Shown: piece after piece, positions 37,599-46,572 of the stretch | Layout: each line of letters begins with the position of its first letter | How positions within the stretch are numbered: the first letter of the stretch is position 1 | Assembly: GCF_004114935.1 (NCBI RefSeq) | Contig: NZ_CP022221.1 | Location: 434,001 to 498,000 of the forward strand | Reading direction: 5' to 3' | DNA: 64,000 nt | Origin: Bradyrhizobium zhanjiangense | GTDB taxonomy: Bacteria > Pseudomonadota > Alphaproteobacteria > Rhizobiales > Xanthobacteraceae | Notes under the pieces: model-generated | The model's input: only the letters and a program-made list of their open reading frames with translations | What the model was told of the DNA's origin: nothing | Database searches by the model: none | Made by a program: the position numbers and the translations under genes

Positions 37599-38579
37599 TC
37601 ATTCCTCTGCCTTGAAGGGGCGCGTCAACAGCCCCGAGATCGCGGCGTCAATCGTGCTCCGGCCGCTCAGGATCGAAGCGACCGCTTCTGATACCGGCAT
37701 CTCGATGTTTTGCGAAGCCGCAAGCTCGATCAGCACCGGCGCGGTGGACTCGCCCTCGGCAAGCTTGCCCGCGGGCGGGTTCTCGCCGCGGCCCAGCGCG
37801 AGGCCCAGCGCGAAATTACGTGATTGCGGGCTCGAACAGGTCAGAATGAGATCGCCGAGCCCGGACAGGCCCGTGAGCGTCTCGCTGCGCGCACCAAGCG
37901 CGCGACCGAGGCGTGTCAGCTCGGCAAAGCCGCGGGTCGTCAGCGCGGCCTGGGCCGAGGCACCGAGCTTGCGCCCGACCGCGATGCCGACCGCAATCGC
38001 CAGCACGTTCTTGGCCGCGCCGCCGATCTCGACACCTCTGATATCAGTGGAATGATAGGGACGGAATGTCGCCGAGCCGAGCGCCTGCACCAGGCCGCTG
38101 GCCAGCGCTTCTTCCTTCGCGGCCAGCGTTACCGCGGTCGGCAGGCGGCGCGCGACATCGTCGGCAAAGCTCGGGCCGGACAGGATCGCCGGCTGCGCGC
38201 CCGGTGCGGCTTCGGCGATCACCTCAGTCATGAATTTGTGGGTGCCGTGCTCGATGCCCTTGGCGCAGGCGACGACGGGGACCGGCTTTGCAATGCGCGA
38301 GGCCAGCAGGTTGACCGCGCCGCGCAAGTGCTGCGCAGGCGTTGCGATCAGCAGCATATCGGCACGCGCGGCGAGCGCCAGATCGCTCGTCACAACGATC
38401 TCAGGAGCGATCCGCACGCCGGGCAGCCGCGGATTGTCGCGCGTCGCGGCAATCCGCGTCGCATGTTCGGCATTGCGCGCCCACAGCGTCACGTTCCGTC
38501 CTGCCCGTGCCGCCACAGTTGCCAGCGCCGTGCCCCAGGCGCCTGCTCCGATCACTGTGATGGAGTCGAACGCGGTCAT
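37599..38579 (-). CDS. gpsA: NAD(P)H-dependent glycerol-3-phosphate dehydrogenase
   Basis: A 326-residue enzyme that reduces dihydroxyacetone phosphate to sn-glycerol 3-phosphate for phospholipid synthesis. The Rossmann motif GAGAWGTAL is at residues 11-19; [32 protein letters not shown] and [17 protein letters not shown] are family blocks, the last with the catalytic Lys. The ATG at 38579 follows the tsaD stop by 2 bp. An open frame continues upstream but reads antisense-like through tsaD and is not part of the gene. Confidence 0.96.
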   Translation of the reverse strand: MTAFDSITVIGAGAWGTALATVAARAGRNVTLWARNAEHATRIAATRDNPRLPGVRIAPEIVVTSDLALAARADMLLIATPAQHLRGAVNLLASRIAKPVPVVACAKGIEHGTHKFMTEVIAEAAPGAQPAILSGPSFADDVARRLPTAVTLAAKEEALASGLVQALGSATFRPYHSTDIRGVEIGGAAKNVLAIAVGIAVGRKLGASAQAALTTRGFAELTRLGRALGARSETLTGLSGLGDLILTCSSPQSRNFALGLALGRGENPPAGKLAEGESTAPVLIELAASQNIEMPVSEAVASILSGRSTIDAAISGLLTRPFKAEE

Positions 38580-38581
38580 TA

Positions 38582-39655
38582 CTAGAATCCTGCCCGCGTG
38601 TTGCCGTAACCTGCCGGTGCCGTCGCGTTGGCGTCGAGCAGCCAGCGTGCGCGGGGCTGCGCCTCCATCGTGTCTGTCATGCCGAGCGCGAGGCGCTCGG
38701 CGCCGGCCCAGGCGATCATCGCGCCGTTGTCGGTGCAGAGCGCGGGCGGCGGCATGATCAGCTGGGTCCCAGCTTGCTGCGCGACATCGAGCAGGGCGCC
38801 GCGGATCGCCTGATTGGCGGCAACGCCGCCGGCGGCCACGAGTGCGCGTGGCCCGCCGAACTGCTCGCGGAAAAGTTTTAGACCGACGCTCAACCGGTCC
38901 GCCGTCGAATCCAGCACGGCGGCTTGAAAGCTCGCGCAGAGGTCGCTGATGTCCTGCGGCGTGAGCTCGGCGATGCGGCTCGCTTCGTTGCGGACCGCCG
39001 TCTTCAAGCCCGACAGCGAGAAATTGGCATCGGGGCGCCCCTGCATCGGGCGTGGGAAAGCGAAGCGCATCGCATCGCCGCTTGCCGCCGCACGCTCGAC
39101 CTGCGGACCGCCGGGATAGAGCAGGCCCAGCATCTTCGCGACCTTGTCGAAGGCCTCGCCAATGGCGTCGTCGACCGTGGTGCCGAGCCGCACATACTGG
39201 CCGACGCCAGTGACGGCGACGATCTGGGTATGTCCGCCCGAGGCGAGGAACAGGCAATAGGGGAATTCGATCCCGTCGGTGAGACGCGGCGTCAGCGCAT
39301 GCGCCTCCAGATGGTTCACCGCGATCAGCGGAGTGTCGTGCACCATCGCGATCGCCTTGGCGGTGGTGAGCCCGACGATGACGCCGCCGATCAGCCCCGG
39401 CCCCGCCGCCGCGGCGACACCGCCCAGCTGGGCGAAGCCGACGCCGGCCTCACTCATGGCGCGGTCGATGATGCCGTCGAGCAGATCGACATGGGCGCGG
39501 GCGGCGATCTCCGGCACCACGCCGCCGAAGCGTGCGTGCTCCTCGACCTGCGACCGCACGATGTTGGACAGGATCTTGCCGCTGCCGTCAGGCGCACGCT
39601 CGATCACGGCCGCGGCGGTTTCGTCGCAGGTGGTTTCGATGCCCAATACCAGCAT
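38582..39655 (-). CDS. tsaD: tRNA N6-threonylcarbamoyltransferase subunit TsaD
   Basis: A 357-residue Kae1/Qri7-family ATPase that installs the t6A base next to the anticodon of ANN-reading tRNAs. [16 protein letters not shown] is the N-terminal phosphate loop, HLEAH (His115, His119) the metal site, and [12 protein letters not shown] and [13 protein letters not shown] the other family blocks. The ATG at 39655 matches the usual N-terminus; a TTG at 39673 with AAGGG ahead of it is an alternative. It is first in tsaD-gpsA-EVE and divergent from hemD. Confidence 0.95.
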   Translation of the reverse strand: MLVLGIETTCDETAAAVIERAPDGSGKILSNIVRSQVEEHARFGGVVPEIAARAHVDLLDGIIDRAMSEAGVGFAQLGGVAAAAGPGLIGGVIVGLTTAKAIAMVHDTPLIAVNHLEAHALTPRLTDGIEFPYCLFLASGGHTQIVAVTGVGQYVRLGTTVDDAIGEAFDKVAKMLGLLYPGGPQVERAAASGDAMRFAFPRPMQGRPDANFSLSGLKTAVRNEASRIAELTPQDISDLCASFQAAVLDSTADRLSVGLKLFREQFGGPRALVAAGGVAANQAIRGALLDVAQQAGTQLIMPPPALCTDNGAMIAWAGAERLALGMTDTMEAQPRARWLLDANATAPAGYGNTRAGF

Positions 39656-39806
39656 TGGCGAATTGTTATCCAATTTGCGCCCTTGCGCTCATCCGTAAAG
39701 CAGAGTTCTGGTACGTCCGGTAGCATTCCGGGGCTGGCTTGCGCAATCGTCACGCGCGGCCGTCCTCGCGAATGCGCCACCGTCACGTGGTTCGGGAACA
39801 CCAGCG

Positions 39807-40553
39807 ATGTCCATTCTTGTCACACGACCGCATCCCGACAATGAGGCGACGGCGGAGAGTTTGCGCGCGCGGGGGCATGTGGTGCTGCTTGCGCCGGTGC
39901 TCAAGTTCGAGCCGGTCGCCTTTCATGACGAGAGCGAGACGAACTATAACGGCGTCATCGTTACATCGGCCAATGCAATCCGTGGCGTCACAGCGCAATT
40001 GCGGGACCTTGGTTTGTTGGAGCTGCCACTGTTTGCGGTCGGCGAGCACACGGCTACTGCGGCACGCGACGCCGGCTTTGCCGACGTGATCGTCGCCGGT
40101 GGCGATGCGGCGGCCTTGCGCGACAAGGTGGTGCAGAGTGCACGCGACAAGGTGCTGAAGAAAAAGAGCACGCTGCTTTACCTGGCGGGTGCGGATCTGT
40201 CGCGTGACCTCGGCAACGAGCTCGGCGCCGAAGGATTCAATGTGGTCACGCAGACCACCTATCGCATGGCTCCGGTCAAGTTGCTGCCGCGCGAAGTTTG
40301 CGACGGCTTTGCCGCCCATGGGATTGAGGCGGTGCTGCACTATTCCCGGCGCAGCGCGCGGGCGTTTCTGGATGCGGCGCGGGACGAAGGTGTCGAAATC
40401 TCGGCGCTGGCGATACCGCAATGCTGCCTGTCCGAGACGGTTGCCGGCGTGCTGCGCGAAGCCGGCGCGTCGCAGGTTCTGGTGGCGGCGACGCCGGACG
40501 AAAATGCCCTATTCGACACCTTGGAGCGTGCTTTGCGCACCCGTTTGGCGTAA
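39807..40553 (+). CDS. hemD: Uroporphyrinogen-III synthase
   Basis: A 248-residue two-domain enzyme that cyclises and inverts hydroxymethylbilane to uroporphyrinogen III. The family is poorly conserved; SILVTRPHPDNEATAESLRARG, GVIVTSANAIRGV, LFAVGEHTATAARDAGF and VLHYSRRSARAFLDA fit it. It leads hemD-mitofilin-hemY on the plus strand. In related genomes hemC often lies just before hemD; here the 151-bp gap to tsaD leaves no room for it. Confidence 0.88.
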   Translation: MSILVTRPHPDNEATAESLRARGHVVLLAPVLKFEPVAFHDESETNYNGVIVTSANAIRGVTAQLRDLGLLELPLFAVGEHTATAARDAGFADVIVAGGDAAALRDKVVQSARDKVLKKKSTLLYLAGADLSRDLGNELGAEGFNVVTQTTYRMAPVKLLPREVCDGFAAHGIEAVLHYSRRSARAFLDAARDEGVEISALAIPQCCLSETVAGVLREAGASQVLVAATPDENALFDTLERALRTRLA

Positions 40554-40625
40554 GAGGTCGGGCCGAATCCGACGCAATCGGATCCGAAGGATCTGTGCAA
40601 GGTATGGATGTGAGGAACCGTCACG

Positions 40626-41867
40626 ATGGTCGATGACAAGCCTGAAGACGCAGGATTGGCCCCCGACAGCGGTCGTGCCAAGCGCACCCCGCCCACCATC
40701 GACCTCGAGGCGACCGAAGTCTCGACCCAGCCGCCGCAGGCGGCGGGCGAGCCCGAGGCTCAGGCGGCGCCGGAGCGCGCCGAGACCGAGTCGTCACAAT
40801 CCGAGCAGGTCAAGTCCGAGCCGGCGGATGCTGAGCCGGAGCGCGATGAGGCGCCGGCCACCGTTGCATCCGCGCCCGTCTCTCCGCCGATTTCACCCTG
40901 GGTCGTTGCTCCGCTCTCCGGCGCTGTCGCAGCGGCAGTCGTGATCGCGGTCGGCTGGATGCTGGGCTGGCCCGCCGTGCAGGCGCCGCCTGCCGCACCG
41001 CAAGTCACGAGCGCGACGGTCGATGCGCTCAGCGGCCGCGTTGCCGCGGTCGAAGCCAAGGCCGCCAAGCCGGTCGCCGATCCGGCGACGGCGGCGCGGA
41101 TCGACGCGCTGGAGAAGTCCGTCGGCAGCCTGCGCAGCGACATCGCCAATTTGCGCGCGCAGTCCGACAAGGCGGCGAATGCACTGAACGACGTGAAGTC
41201 GGCTCCAAGCGCTGCCGCGCCCGATCTTAGCGCTCTCAACGACCGCATCGCGCAGCTCGAACGCGCCGGCAGGACCGAGCGGGCCGAGCTCGCGCAGCAG
41301 GGCGAGAAGATCGCCGACGCCAAGACGATGGACGACAAGCCGCTGCGCCATGTGGTGGCGGCGGCCCTGCTCGACGTCGCCGTTCGTCATGGCGATCCCT
41401 ATCAACAGCAACTGGCCGCGGCGCGGTCACTGGCGGCCAAGCCCGATATGCTGAAGCCGCTCGACATCTTTGCTTCCTCCGGCATCCCGACGCCGGTCGC
41501 GCTGAGCCGCGAGCTTCTCAACATCGTGCCGAAATTGTCGCCGCCGGCGGAAACCCAGACCGGCGGCAGCGGTATCGTCGAGCGCCTCCAGGCCGGCGCA
41601 TCGAAGCTCGTCCGCATCGAACGCACCGACGGCGTCGGCAATGATCGCGGTGCGATCGTGACGCGTGTCACCGCGGCGGCGCTACGCAACGATTTTGCGG
41701 AAGCACGTCGCGAGCTGAAGGCGCTGCCGGAGGCCGATCGCACCGCGGCGCAAGTCTGGCTCGACAAGGCCGATGCCCGCGACGCCGCGCTCGCCGCGTC
41801 CCGCAAATTCGCCGACGATGCCATGGCGGATCTCGCCAAATCTGATCCGGTCAAGCCTGCTCAATAA
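40626..41867 (+). CDS. Mitofilin (Mic60)-like inner-membrane protein
   Basis: A 413-residue protein with a disordered Pro/Glu-rich N-terminus of about 90 residues, one membrane helix (VVAPLSGAVAAAVVIAVGWML, residues about 97-117, shown here by its ends), a coiled coil (about 140-220) and a C-terminal mitofilin domain (LRHVVAAALLDVAVRHG). This matches alphaproteobacterial Mic60 homologues, encoded next to hemY in this class and thought to shape inner-membrane invaginations. It lies 72 bp after hemD. Confidence 0.87.
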   Translation: MVDDKPEDAGLAPDSGRAKRTPPTIDLEATEVSTQPPQAAGEPEAQAAPERAETESSQSEQVKSEPADAEPERDEAPATVASAPVSPPISPWVVAPLSGAVAAAVVIAVGWMLGWPAVQAPPAAPQVTSATVDALSGRVAAVEAKAAKPVADPATAARIDALEKSVGSLRSDIANLRAQSDKAANALNDVKSAPSAAAPDLSALNDRIAQLERAGRTERAELAQQGEKIADAKTMDDKPLRHVVAAALLDVAVRHGDPYQQQLAAARSLAAKPDMLKPLDIFASSGIPTPVALSRELLNIVPKLSPPAETQTGGSGIVERLQAGASKLVRIERTDGVGNDRGAIVTRVTAAALRNDFAEARRELKALPEADRTAAQVWLDKADARDAALAASRKFADDAMADLAKSDPVKPAQ

Positions 41868-41902
41868 GGTTCGCGCAACAATCGGCGCGTATAGAGATCA
41901 CC

Positions 41903-43675
41903 ATGCTTCGCATCGTCCTCTTTCTCATTCTGATCGCACTGGCGGCGGCCGGCGGAGCCTGGGTTGCCGATCAGCCCGGCGATTTGGTCCTGACCTGGGG
42001 CGGTCTCCGTGCCACGACGACGTTTCCCGGGTTCGTGCTCGGGCTCGGCATCTTCGCAACCGCAATCGTGCTGGTCTGGAGCATCCTGACCATGATCTGG
42101 CGCACGCCGGGGCGTTTGCGCCGCCGTCGTCATGAGAAGCGCCACGCCCGCGGCCGACACGCCATCACCCACGGCCTGCTCGCGATCGGTCATGGCGACA
42201 CCGCGCTCGCCCGTCGGCATGCGGAAGCGGCGCGGCGGCATGCGCCGAACGATCCGCTCGCGCTGCTCTTGCACGCGCAGTCGGCGCAGCTCGAAGGCAA
42301 TCGCGACGAAGCGCAGCGCGTCTTCCGCGCCATGGCCGAGCGTGAGGACACGCGGCTGCTCGGCCTGCGCGGCCTGTTCATCGAGGCGCAGCGCGCCGAC
42401 GATGCGATTGGCGCCGTGATGATCGCGGAGGAAGCCATCAAATTGTCGCCGTCCTCGACCTGGGCCTCGCAGGCGGTGCTCGGCTTCCGCTGCGCGCGCG
42501 GCGACTGGAGCGGCGCGCTCGCGATCCTCGATTCGAATCTGTCAGCTGGCCTGATCAACAAACAGACCTATCGCCGGCAGCGCGGCGTCCTGCTTACCGC
42601 GCGCGCGCTGGAATTGGAAACCATGGACCGCGACGTCGCGCGCGAGAGCGTGATGGAGGCGATCAAGCTCGCACCGACCCTGGTGCCGGCCGCGGTGCTC
42701 GCCGCGAAATTCGAGAGCGAGGCGCATCAGGTGCGCCGCGCCATGAAGCTGGTCGAGGCCGCCTGGCTCACCAATCCGCATCCCGATCTCGCGGATGCCT
42801 ATGCCCATGTGAAGCTCGGCGATTCCGCGCGGCAGCGCTTGCAGCGGGTCGAGACGCTCGCGGCCAAAACGCCTGCCGACAAGGCAGGTCAGATCGAGGG
42901 CCAGCTCGCGATCGCTCGCGCTGCGATCGATGCCTCCGAGTTCGCCCGCGCGCGCGAGGCGCTCGCGCCTTACGTCAACGATCCGACCCAACGCGTCGCG
43001 CTGCTGATGGCCGAGATCGAACGCACCGAGCATGGCGACGGCGGCCGTGCCCGCGCCTGGACCTTGCGCGCGGTGCGGGCCCGCCACGATCCGGCCTGGA
43101 CTGCGGACGGCTATGTCAGCGACCGCTGGCGTCCGGTCTCCCCGGTCACCGGCCGTCTCGATGCGTTCCAGTGGCAGACGCCGGTCGCGAGCCTGCCTTC
43201 GGATAAGGGCGCCACGATCGAATCCTCGGCCTTCGAGGAGGCCATGCTGGCGGCCCCACCGCCGAAGCGGGTGACGGCGGCTGCCAGCGAAGCTCCGGTG
43301 GAACCGCCGGTGGCAGCCCCAGTGCCGGCGCCGGCCGCCCAGGACAATTCGCCCCCTCCGGCCAAGGAACCTGCCAAGGAAGCTGTCAGGGAAGCTGCCA
43401 AGGAAGAGCCGACGGTCACGCATTCGGAGCCGGCTGATCCGGCCCCCGCGCCCGTCGAATCATCGCCGCCCGCGGCAACGCCGGTGTTCCGGAGCCGGGC
43501 CGACCTCGGCAAACCCGGATCGGCCCCCATCCCTGCCGTGATCCCGATCGTCCGCGCGCCTGACGATCCCGGGATCGACGACGAGGGCCCGAGCGATGAA
43601 TTTACGGAACAAATCGGCACGCCCAAGGCCCAGGCCGGCGGTTGGCGCGGATTCTGGTCCCGCTGGGGCGCGTGA
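41903..43675 (+). CDS. hemY: HemY-type TPR membrane protein
   Basis: A 590-residue protein with two N-terminal membrane helices (IVLFLILIALAAAGGAWVA and FVLGLGIFATAIVLVWSIL), the HemY_N domain, and a long tetratricopeptide region (HAEAARRHAPNDPLAL and following) to about residue 430. The last 150 residues are Pro/Ala/Glu-rich and probably disordered. It belongs to the proteobacterial HemY family tied by position to tetrapyrrole synthesis, distinct from the protoporphyrinogen oxidase also called HemY. It follows the mitofilin gene by 35 bp. Confidence 0.9.
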   Translation: MLRIVLFLILIALAAAGGAWVADQPGDLVLTWGGLRATTTFPGFVLGLGIFATAIVLVWSILTMIWRTPGRLRRRRHEKRHARGRHAITHGLLAIGHGDTALARRHAEAARRHAPNDPLALLLHAQSAQLEGNRDEAQRVFRAMAEREDTRLLGLRGLFIEAQRADDAIGAVMIAEEAIKLSPSSTWASQAVLGFRCARGDWSGALAILDSNLSAGLINKQTYRRQRGVLLTARALELETMDRDVARESVMEAIKLAPTLVPAAVLAAKFESEAHQVRRAMKLVEAAWLTNPHPDLADAYAHVKLGDSARQRLQRVETLAAKTPADKAGQIEGQLAIARAAIDASEFARAREALAPYVNDPTQRVALLMAEIERTEHGDGGRARAWTLRAVRARHDPAWTADGYVSDRWRPVSPVTGRLDAFQWQTPVASLPSDKGATIESSAFEEAMLAAPPPKRVTAAASEAPVEPPVAAPVPAPAAQDNSPPPAKEPAKEAVREAAKEEPTVTHSEPADPAPAPVESSPPAATPVFRSRADLGKPGSAPIPAVIPIVRAPDDPGIDDEGPSDEFTEQIGTPKAQAGGWRGFWSRWGA

Positions 43676-43775
43676 GGCGCATTTCGCACCCCGCTTGTCC
43701 TTGCCAATTCGGGCCATGCCCGATATCAGGGGCGCGCGTATCGGGGCCGGCATTGTCCTGGCTCCGGCAGGGTTC

Positions 43776-43851
43776 GCCGCAATAGCTCAGTCGGTAGAGC
43801 ACGTCATTCGTAATGACGGGGTCGGGGGTTCGAATCCCTCTTGCGGCACCA
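43776..43851 (+). tRNA. tRNA-Thr (anticodon CGT)
   Basis: A full cloverleaf: acceptor GCCGCAA with TTGCGGC, D arm AGCTCAGTCGGTAGAGC, anticodon loop TTCGTAA with CGT at 43809-43811, T arm GGGGGTTCGAATCCCTC, discriminator A and encoded CCA at 43849-43851. It reads the threonine codon ACG. Confidence 0.97.
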
Positions 43852-44014
43852 GCGCCTCGGTTCATCCGATCTCCGCAAGCCCGGCGTTTTGACCAGCACA
43901 TCCAGCCTGCTTGAGCACACGGTGCAAGGGCACGGCAGCCTGCGTGATCATGATCACGTAACCTCAGGTGCGCTTCCCGTAACGTCCAGCCACGCCAACA
44001 CGGGGAGATTTCAC

Positions 44015-44389
44015 ATGCGCAAGATCCTTTTGGTTGCCGCCATGCTCCTGGCCTCCGCGTCTGCCCAGGCAGGCGGGTCCCGCAGCCTGTCGCTGGTCGC
44101 GGCAGGCGAGCAGACCTCCGCGCCGCAAACCACGACGTCGGCGACCGCCACCGCGACGACGCAGCTGAGCGAAGTCGCGCCAGCCACGGAGGCTCCGAAA
44201 TATTCCGATCGTCCGCCGGCCGTGTCGCTTTCTGCGCCGGCTGCGGCGACTGCTCCGGCCGTGACGACGCCCACGACGACCAAACCTGCCACCAAGACCA
44301 CGGCAACAGCGGACAAGCCGAAGCACAAGCGCAGCTGGACCGAGCGCCGCATCATCAGCGAGCTGCACCGCCACGGCATCTACTGGTAA
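44015..44389 (+). CDS. Secreted Thr/Ala-rich small protein
   Basis: A 124-residue protein with a clear signal peptide (MRKILLVAAMLLASASAQA-GG, cleavage near residue 19). The middle is low-complexity Thr/Ala/Pro, and the tail is basic (KPKHKRSWTERRIISELHRHG). GGGGAGA precedes the ATG. No named family is recognised; the basic C-terminus after a flexible linker could bind cell wall or nucleic acid, but that is speculation. Confidence 0.72.
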   Translation: MRKILLVAAMLLASASAQAGGSRSLSLVAAGEQTSAPQTTTSATATATTQLSEVAPATEAPKYSDRPPAVSLSAPAAATAPAVTTPTTTKPATKTTATADKPKHKRSWTERRIISELHRHGIYW

Positions 44390-44407
44390 GCCGCTTGCCC
44401 AAAGCAA

Positions 44408-44431
44408 ATGGCCGGGCGAAGGCCCGGCCAT
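44408..44431. terminator. Hairpin between convergent genes
   Basis: ATGGCCGGGC (44408-44417) and GCCCGGCCAT (44422-44431) form a perfect 10-bp stem with a GAAG loop. On the minus strand it is followed by TTTGCTTT, so it should terminate the deacetylase transcript and perhaps also the small secreted protein's. Confidence 0.75.
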
Positions 44432-44456
44432 GCGCATATTGAAGCGGTGATCACGG

Positions 44457-45506
44457 TTATTGCGAAACCGTCTGCACCACGCTTCCGATCGGACGTGCGC
44501 TCGAAGTCGGCACCTTCAGGTCTTTCAGCAACGCCTCGTCATATTCCGGCAGCGTCTGGAAGGTCGTCTTGGCCTTCATCTGCACCACCTTGTAACCGCC
44601 GGCCTTGAGCCGCGCGAGCAGGGCCGGCAGGGCTTCGCCGGTGTGCTTCTGGAAGTCGTGCATCAGGATGATGCCCTTGCCGAGCTTGTCCAGCCTGGTC
44701 ATCACGGTCTCGACGATCTTCTCCGGCGTGGCGCCCTTCCTGAAGTCGAAGGAGTCGATGTCGGTCGAGAACATCGCGACGTTGCGGGTGCCGAAATAGG
44801 TCACCATCGCCGGATTGTGCTGAAGCTGCGGGAAGCGGAAGAACGGCGCCGGGTTGGTGCCGAGCGCGAATCTCACTGCGCTGAAGCCCTTCTCGACCTC
44901 GTCCTTGACCTGTTGCTCGGTCATCTTCTTGCTGTTCAGGTTGACATGTGACCAGGTGTGCGTGCCGACCGTGTGGCCCTGGGCCAGCACCTGGCGCAGG
45001 ATCTCCGGATGATAGGTCGCGTGCTTGCCGACCGAGAAAAACAGGCCCTTGGTGCATTCATCCGCAAGCGCCTTCAGCACGGCGGGCGTGTTGATCGGCC
45101 ACGGACCGTCGTCGAAGGTCAGCACGACCTCCTTTTCAGTGAGGAAGTCGAACTGCTTGAAGTGCTCGAAGCCGAAGCCGGGACCGCCTGTGGTGTCGAT
45201 CTCGACCACCCGGGCAACGCCCAGCGCGTTCGGATTGGCGCAGGCCTGTTTCTGCTGCACCGGCATGGCGGGAGCGGGCGCAGGTGCCGGAGCAGCTCCC
45301 GCTGGCTTGGCCGCGATCGCCGCGGTGGTCTCGACGTCATCCTTGGCAGCGAGCTTCGCCGGTGCCGGCAATGGATCGGCGGCACGGGCGGCAACTGTCT
45401 TGGGGGCGCCCTGATCGGCGCGCGCGGAATAATAAAACCAACCGCCGGCGGCAATCACGACCGCCGCAACTACACTGGCCAGCATCAGGCCCAACGCATT
45501 ACGCAT
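44457..45506 (-). CDS. Polysaccharide deacetylase (NodB homology) family protein
   Basis: A 349-residue exported or membrane-anchored protein. One N-terminal helix (LMLASVVAAVVIAAGGWFYY) and an Ala/Pro-rich linker lead to a NodB domain with TFDDGPWP (metal Asp), the HxxxH pair in HTWSHVNLN, FRFPQL and GIILMHDF. Such enzymes remove N-acetyl groups from chitin-like or peptidoglycan glycans. GGAAAG lies upstream of the ATG at 45506. Whether it acts on peptidoglycan or an exopolysaccharide cannot be told; no nod genes are near. Confidence 0.9.
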   Translation of the reverse strand: MRNALGLMLASVVAAVVIAAGGWFYYSARADQGAPKTVAARAADPLPAPAKLAAKDDVETTAAIAAKPAGAAPAPAPAPAMPVQQKQACANPNALGVARVVEIDTTGGPGFGFEHFKQFDFLTEKEVVLTFDDGPWPINTPAVLKALADECTKGLFFSVGKHATYHPEILRQVLAQGHTVGTHTWSHVNLNSKKMTEQQVKDEVEKGFSAVRFALGTNPAPFFRFPQLQHNPAMVTYFGTRNVAMFSTDIDSFDFRKGATPEKIVETVMTRLDKLGKGIILMHDFQKHTGEALPALLARLKAGGYKVVQMKAKTTFQTLPEYDEALLKDLKVPTSSARPIGSVVQTVSQ

Positions 45507-45760
45507 CGCTATTCTTTCCAATTACGCAACCAAACCGGCGGAATTTCCCGCGCGACGAGCCATTAATGCGAAGGAACAGTTAACGTGACACCAACGCGAC
45601 AGCGGCTGCGGAGGAATTTCAGCGAGGTGCGCCAAAGTGACGGAGGTCACAGAGGCTGTGCCTGCCGTGACTGTCATCACAGTGGAAACCGTTTTGCCGG
45701 AGCATCGTAGTTCCCATCAACAACGGGCGCCGTTCCGACGGCCCCCAATGGGAGCTTCAA

Positions 45761-46084
45761 ATGACCAAGTCTTTTTCTGCCAAGTCTCTTTCTGGCAAGT
45801 CCCTGACCACCAAGATCCGCGATACCAGCCTGGCCTTGGGCTTTGCCGCCATCGCGTCGATCGTCTCGGCGACCTCGAGCTTCGCCTTCACTGCGGAGGC
45901 GCAGCAGATGTGCACCGGCGATGCATTTCGCCTCTGCTCGGCGGACATCCCCAACATCCCGAAGATCACGGCGTGCATGATCAAGCATCGTTCTGACTTA
46001 AGCGCCGGCTGCCGCGCGGTGATGGACAAGGACCTCGCCAAGGGCGCCTCGCGCAAGGTCGCTGACGCACAGGACAAGCAGTAA
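45761..46084 (+). CDS. Secreted four-cysteine protein, copy 1
   Basis: A 107-residue protein with a lengthened N-terminus containing short Lys-Ser-Leu repeats (AKSLSGKSL), then a signal-like helix (ALGFAAIASIVSATSSFAF) and a mature part with MCTGDAFRLCSADIP and ACMIKHRSDLSAGCRAVM. The spacing C-x(7)-C-x(11)-C-x(12)-C resembles the cysteine-rich repeat of GLG1/FGFR1-type proteins. A related small gene follows 166 bp downstream. The function is unknown. Confidence 0.75.
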   Translation: MTKSFSAKSLSGKSLTTKIRDTSLALGFAAIASIVSATSSFAFTAEAQQMCTGDAFRLCSADIPNIPKITACMIKHRSDLSAGCRAVMDKDLAKGASRKVADAQDKQ

Positions 46085-46250
46085 GCAACACGATGATCGT
46101 TGCGTCGGTTAGCTCCCCTCGCGATGTGCTCCTGCATCAAGCCGGGGCCATGCGGCGGCACGTTGCAGCCAGTCAACAAAGTCGTTGCGGCCTCGGGATC
46201 AGCGCACTAGCTTCGCCCGCACATTTCTTCCGGGTAAGAGGCATTACGCG

Positions 46251-46466
46251 ATGGCCAGATTTCTTTTCATTATTCCTTTGCTGCTGTGCGCATCGAGCGC
46301 GTTCGCGCAGCAGCAGCCCGGCCACGATGCCTGCGCGCGTGATGTCAGCCGCTTCTGCCGCGCCGTGATGAACAATGGCGATGGCGCCGTGCTCGCCTGC
46401 CTGAAGCAGAACCGCACCCGGCTGAGCAAAGGCTGCGACAAGGTGCTGTCGGATCACGGGCAGTAG
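46251..46466 (+). CDS. Secreted four-cysteine protein, copy 2
   Basis: A 71-residue protein with a signal peptide (ARFLFIIPLLLCASSAFA, cleavage near residue 19). The mature part carries DACARDVSRFCRAV and ACLKQNRTRLSKGCDKVL, the same four-cysteine pattern as its upstream neighbour (45761), although the sequences otherwise differ. Two disulfides per repeat are likely. I use the ATG at 46251, since longer in-frame starts have no signal peptide. Confidence 0.75.
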   Translation: MARFLFIIPLLLCASSAFAQQQPGHDACARDVSRFCRAVMNNGDGAVLACLKQNRTRLSKGCDKVLSDHGQ

Positions 46467-46474
46467 TAGATTTC

Positions 46475-46560
46475 GTAGCCCGGATGGAGCGGAGCGTAAT
46501 CCGGGGTTCTGTTTCCGCGGTGAGACCGTCCCGGATTGCGCTTCGCTCCATCCGGGCTAC
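46475..46560. repeat. Intergenic inverted repeat, 17-bp perfect arms
   Basis: GTAGCCCGGATGGAGCG (46475-46491) is exactly complementary to 46544-46560, with inner arms of the GCG-TAATCCGG/CCGGATTGCGC type. This GTAGCCCGGATG element is one of the commonest intergenic repeats I know from Bradyrhizobium. It separates convergent genes. Confidence 0.85.
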
Positions 46561-46572
46561 AGGTTGACAGAC

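Noticed and set aside
38580..39257. Upstream extension of the gpsA frame
   Set aside because: It overlaps tsaD in another frame; the GpsA family begins at the Rossmann motif just after the ATG at 38579.
44457..45506. Deacetylase considered as nodB in a nodulation cluster
   Set aside because: Only the generic NodB-type domain is shared; the protein has a membrane anchor and long linker, and no other nod gene or nod box is seen.
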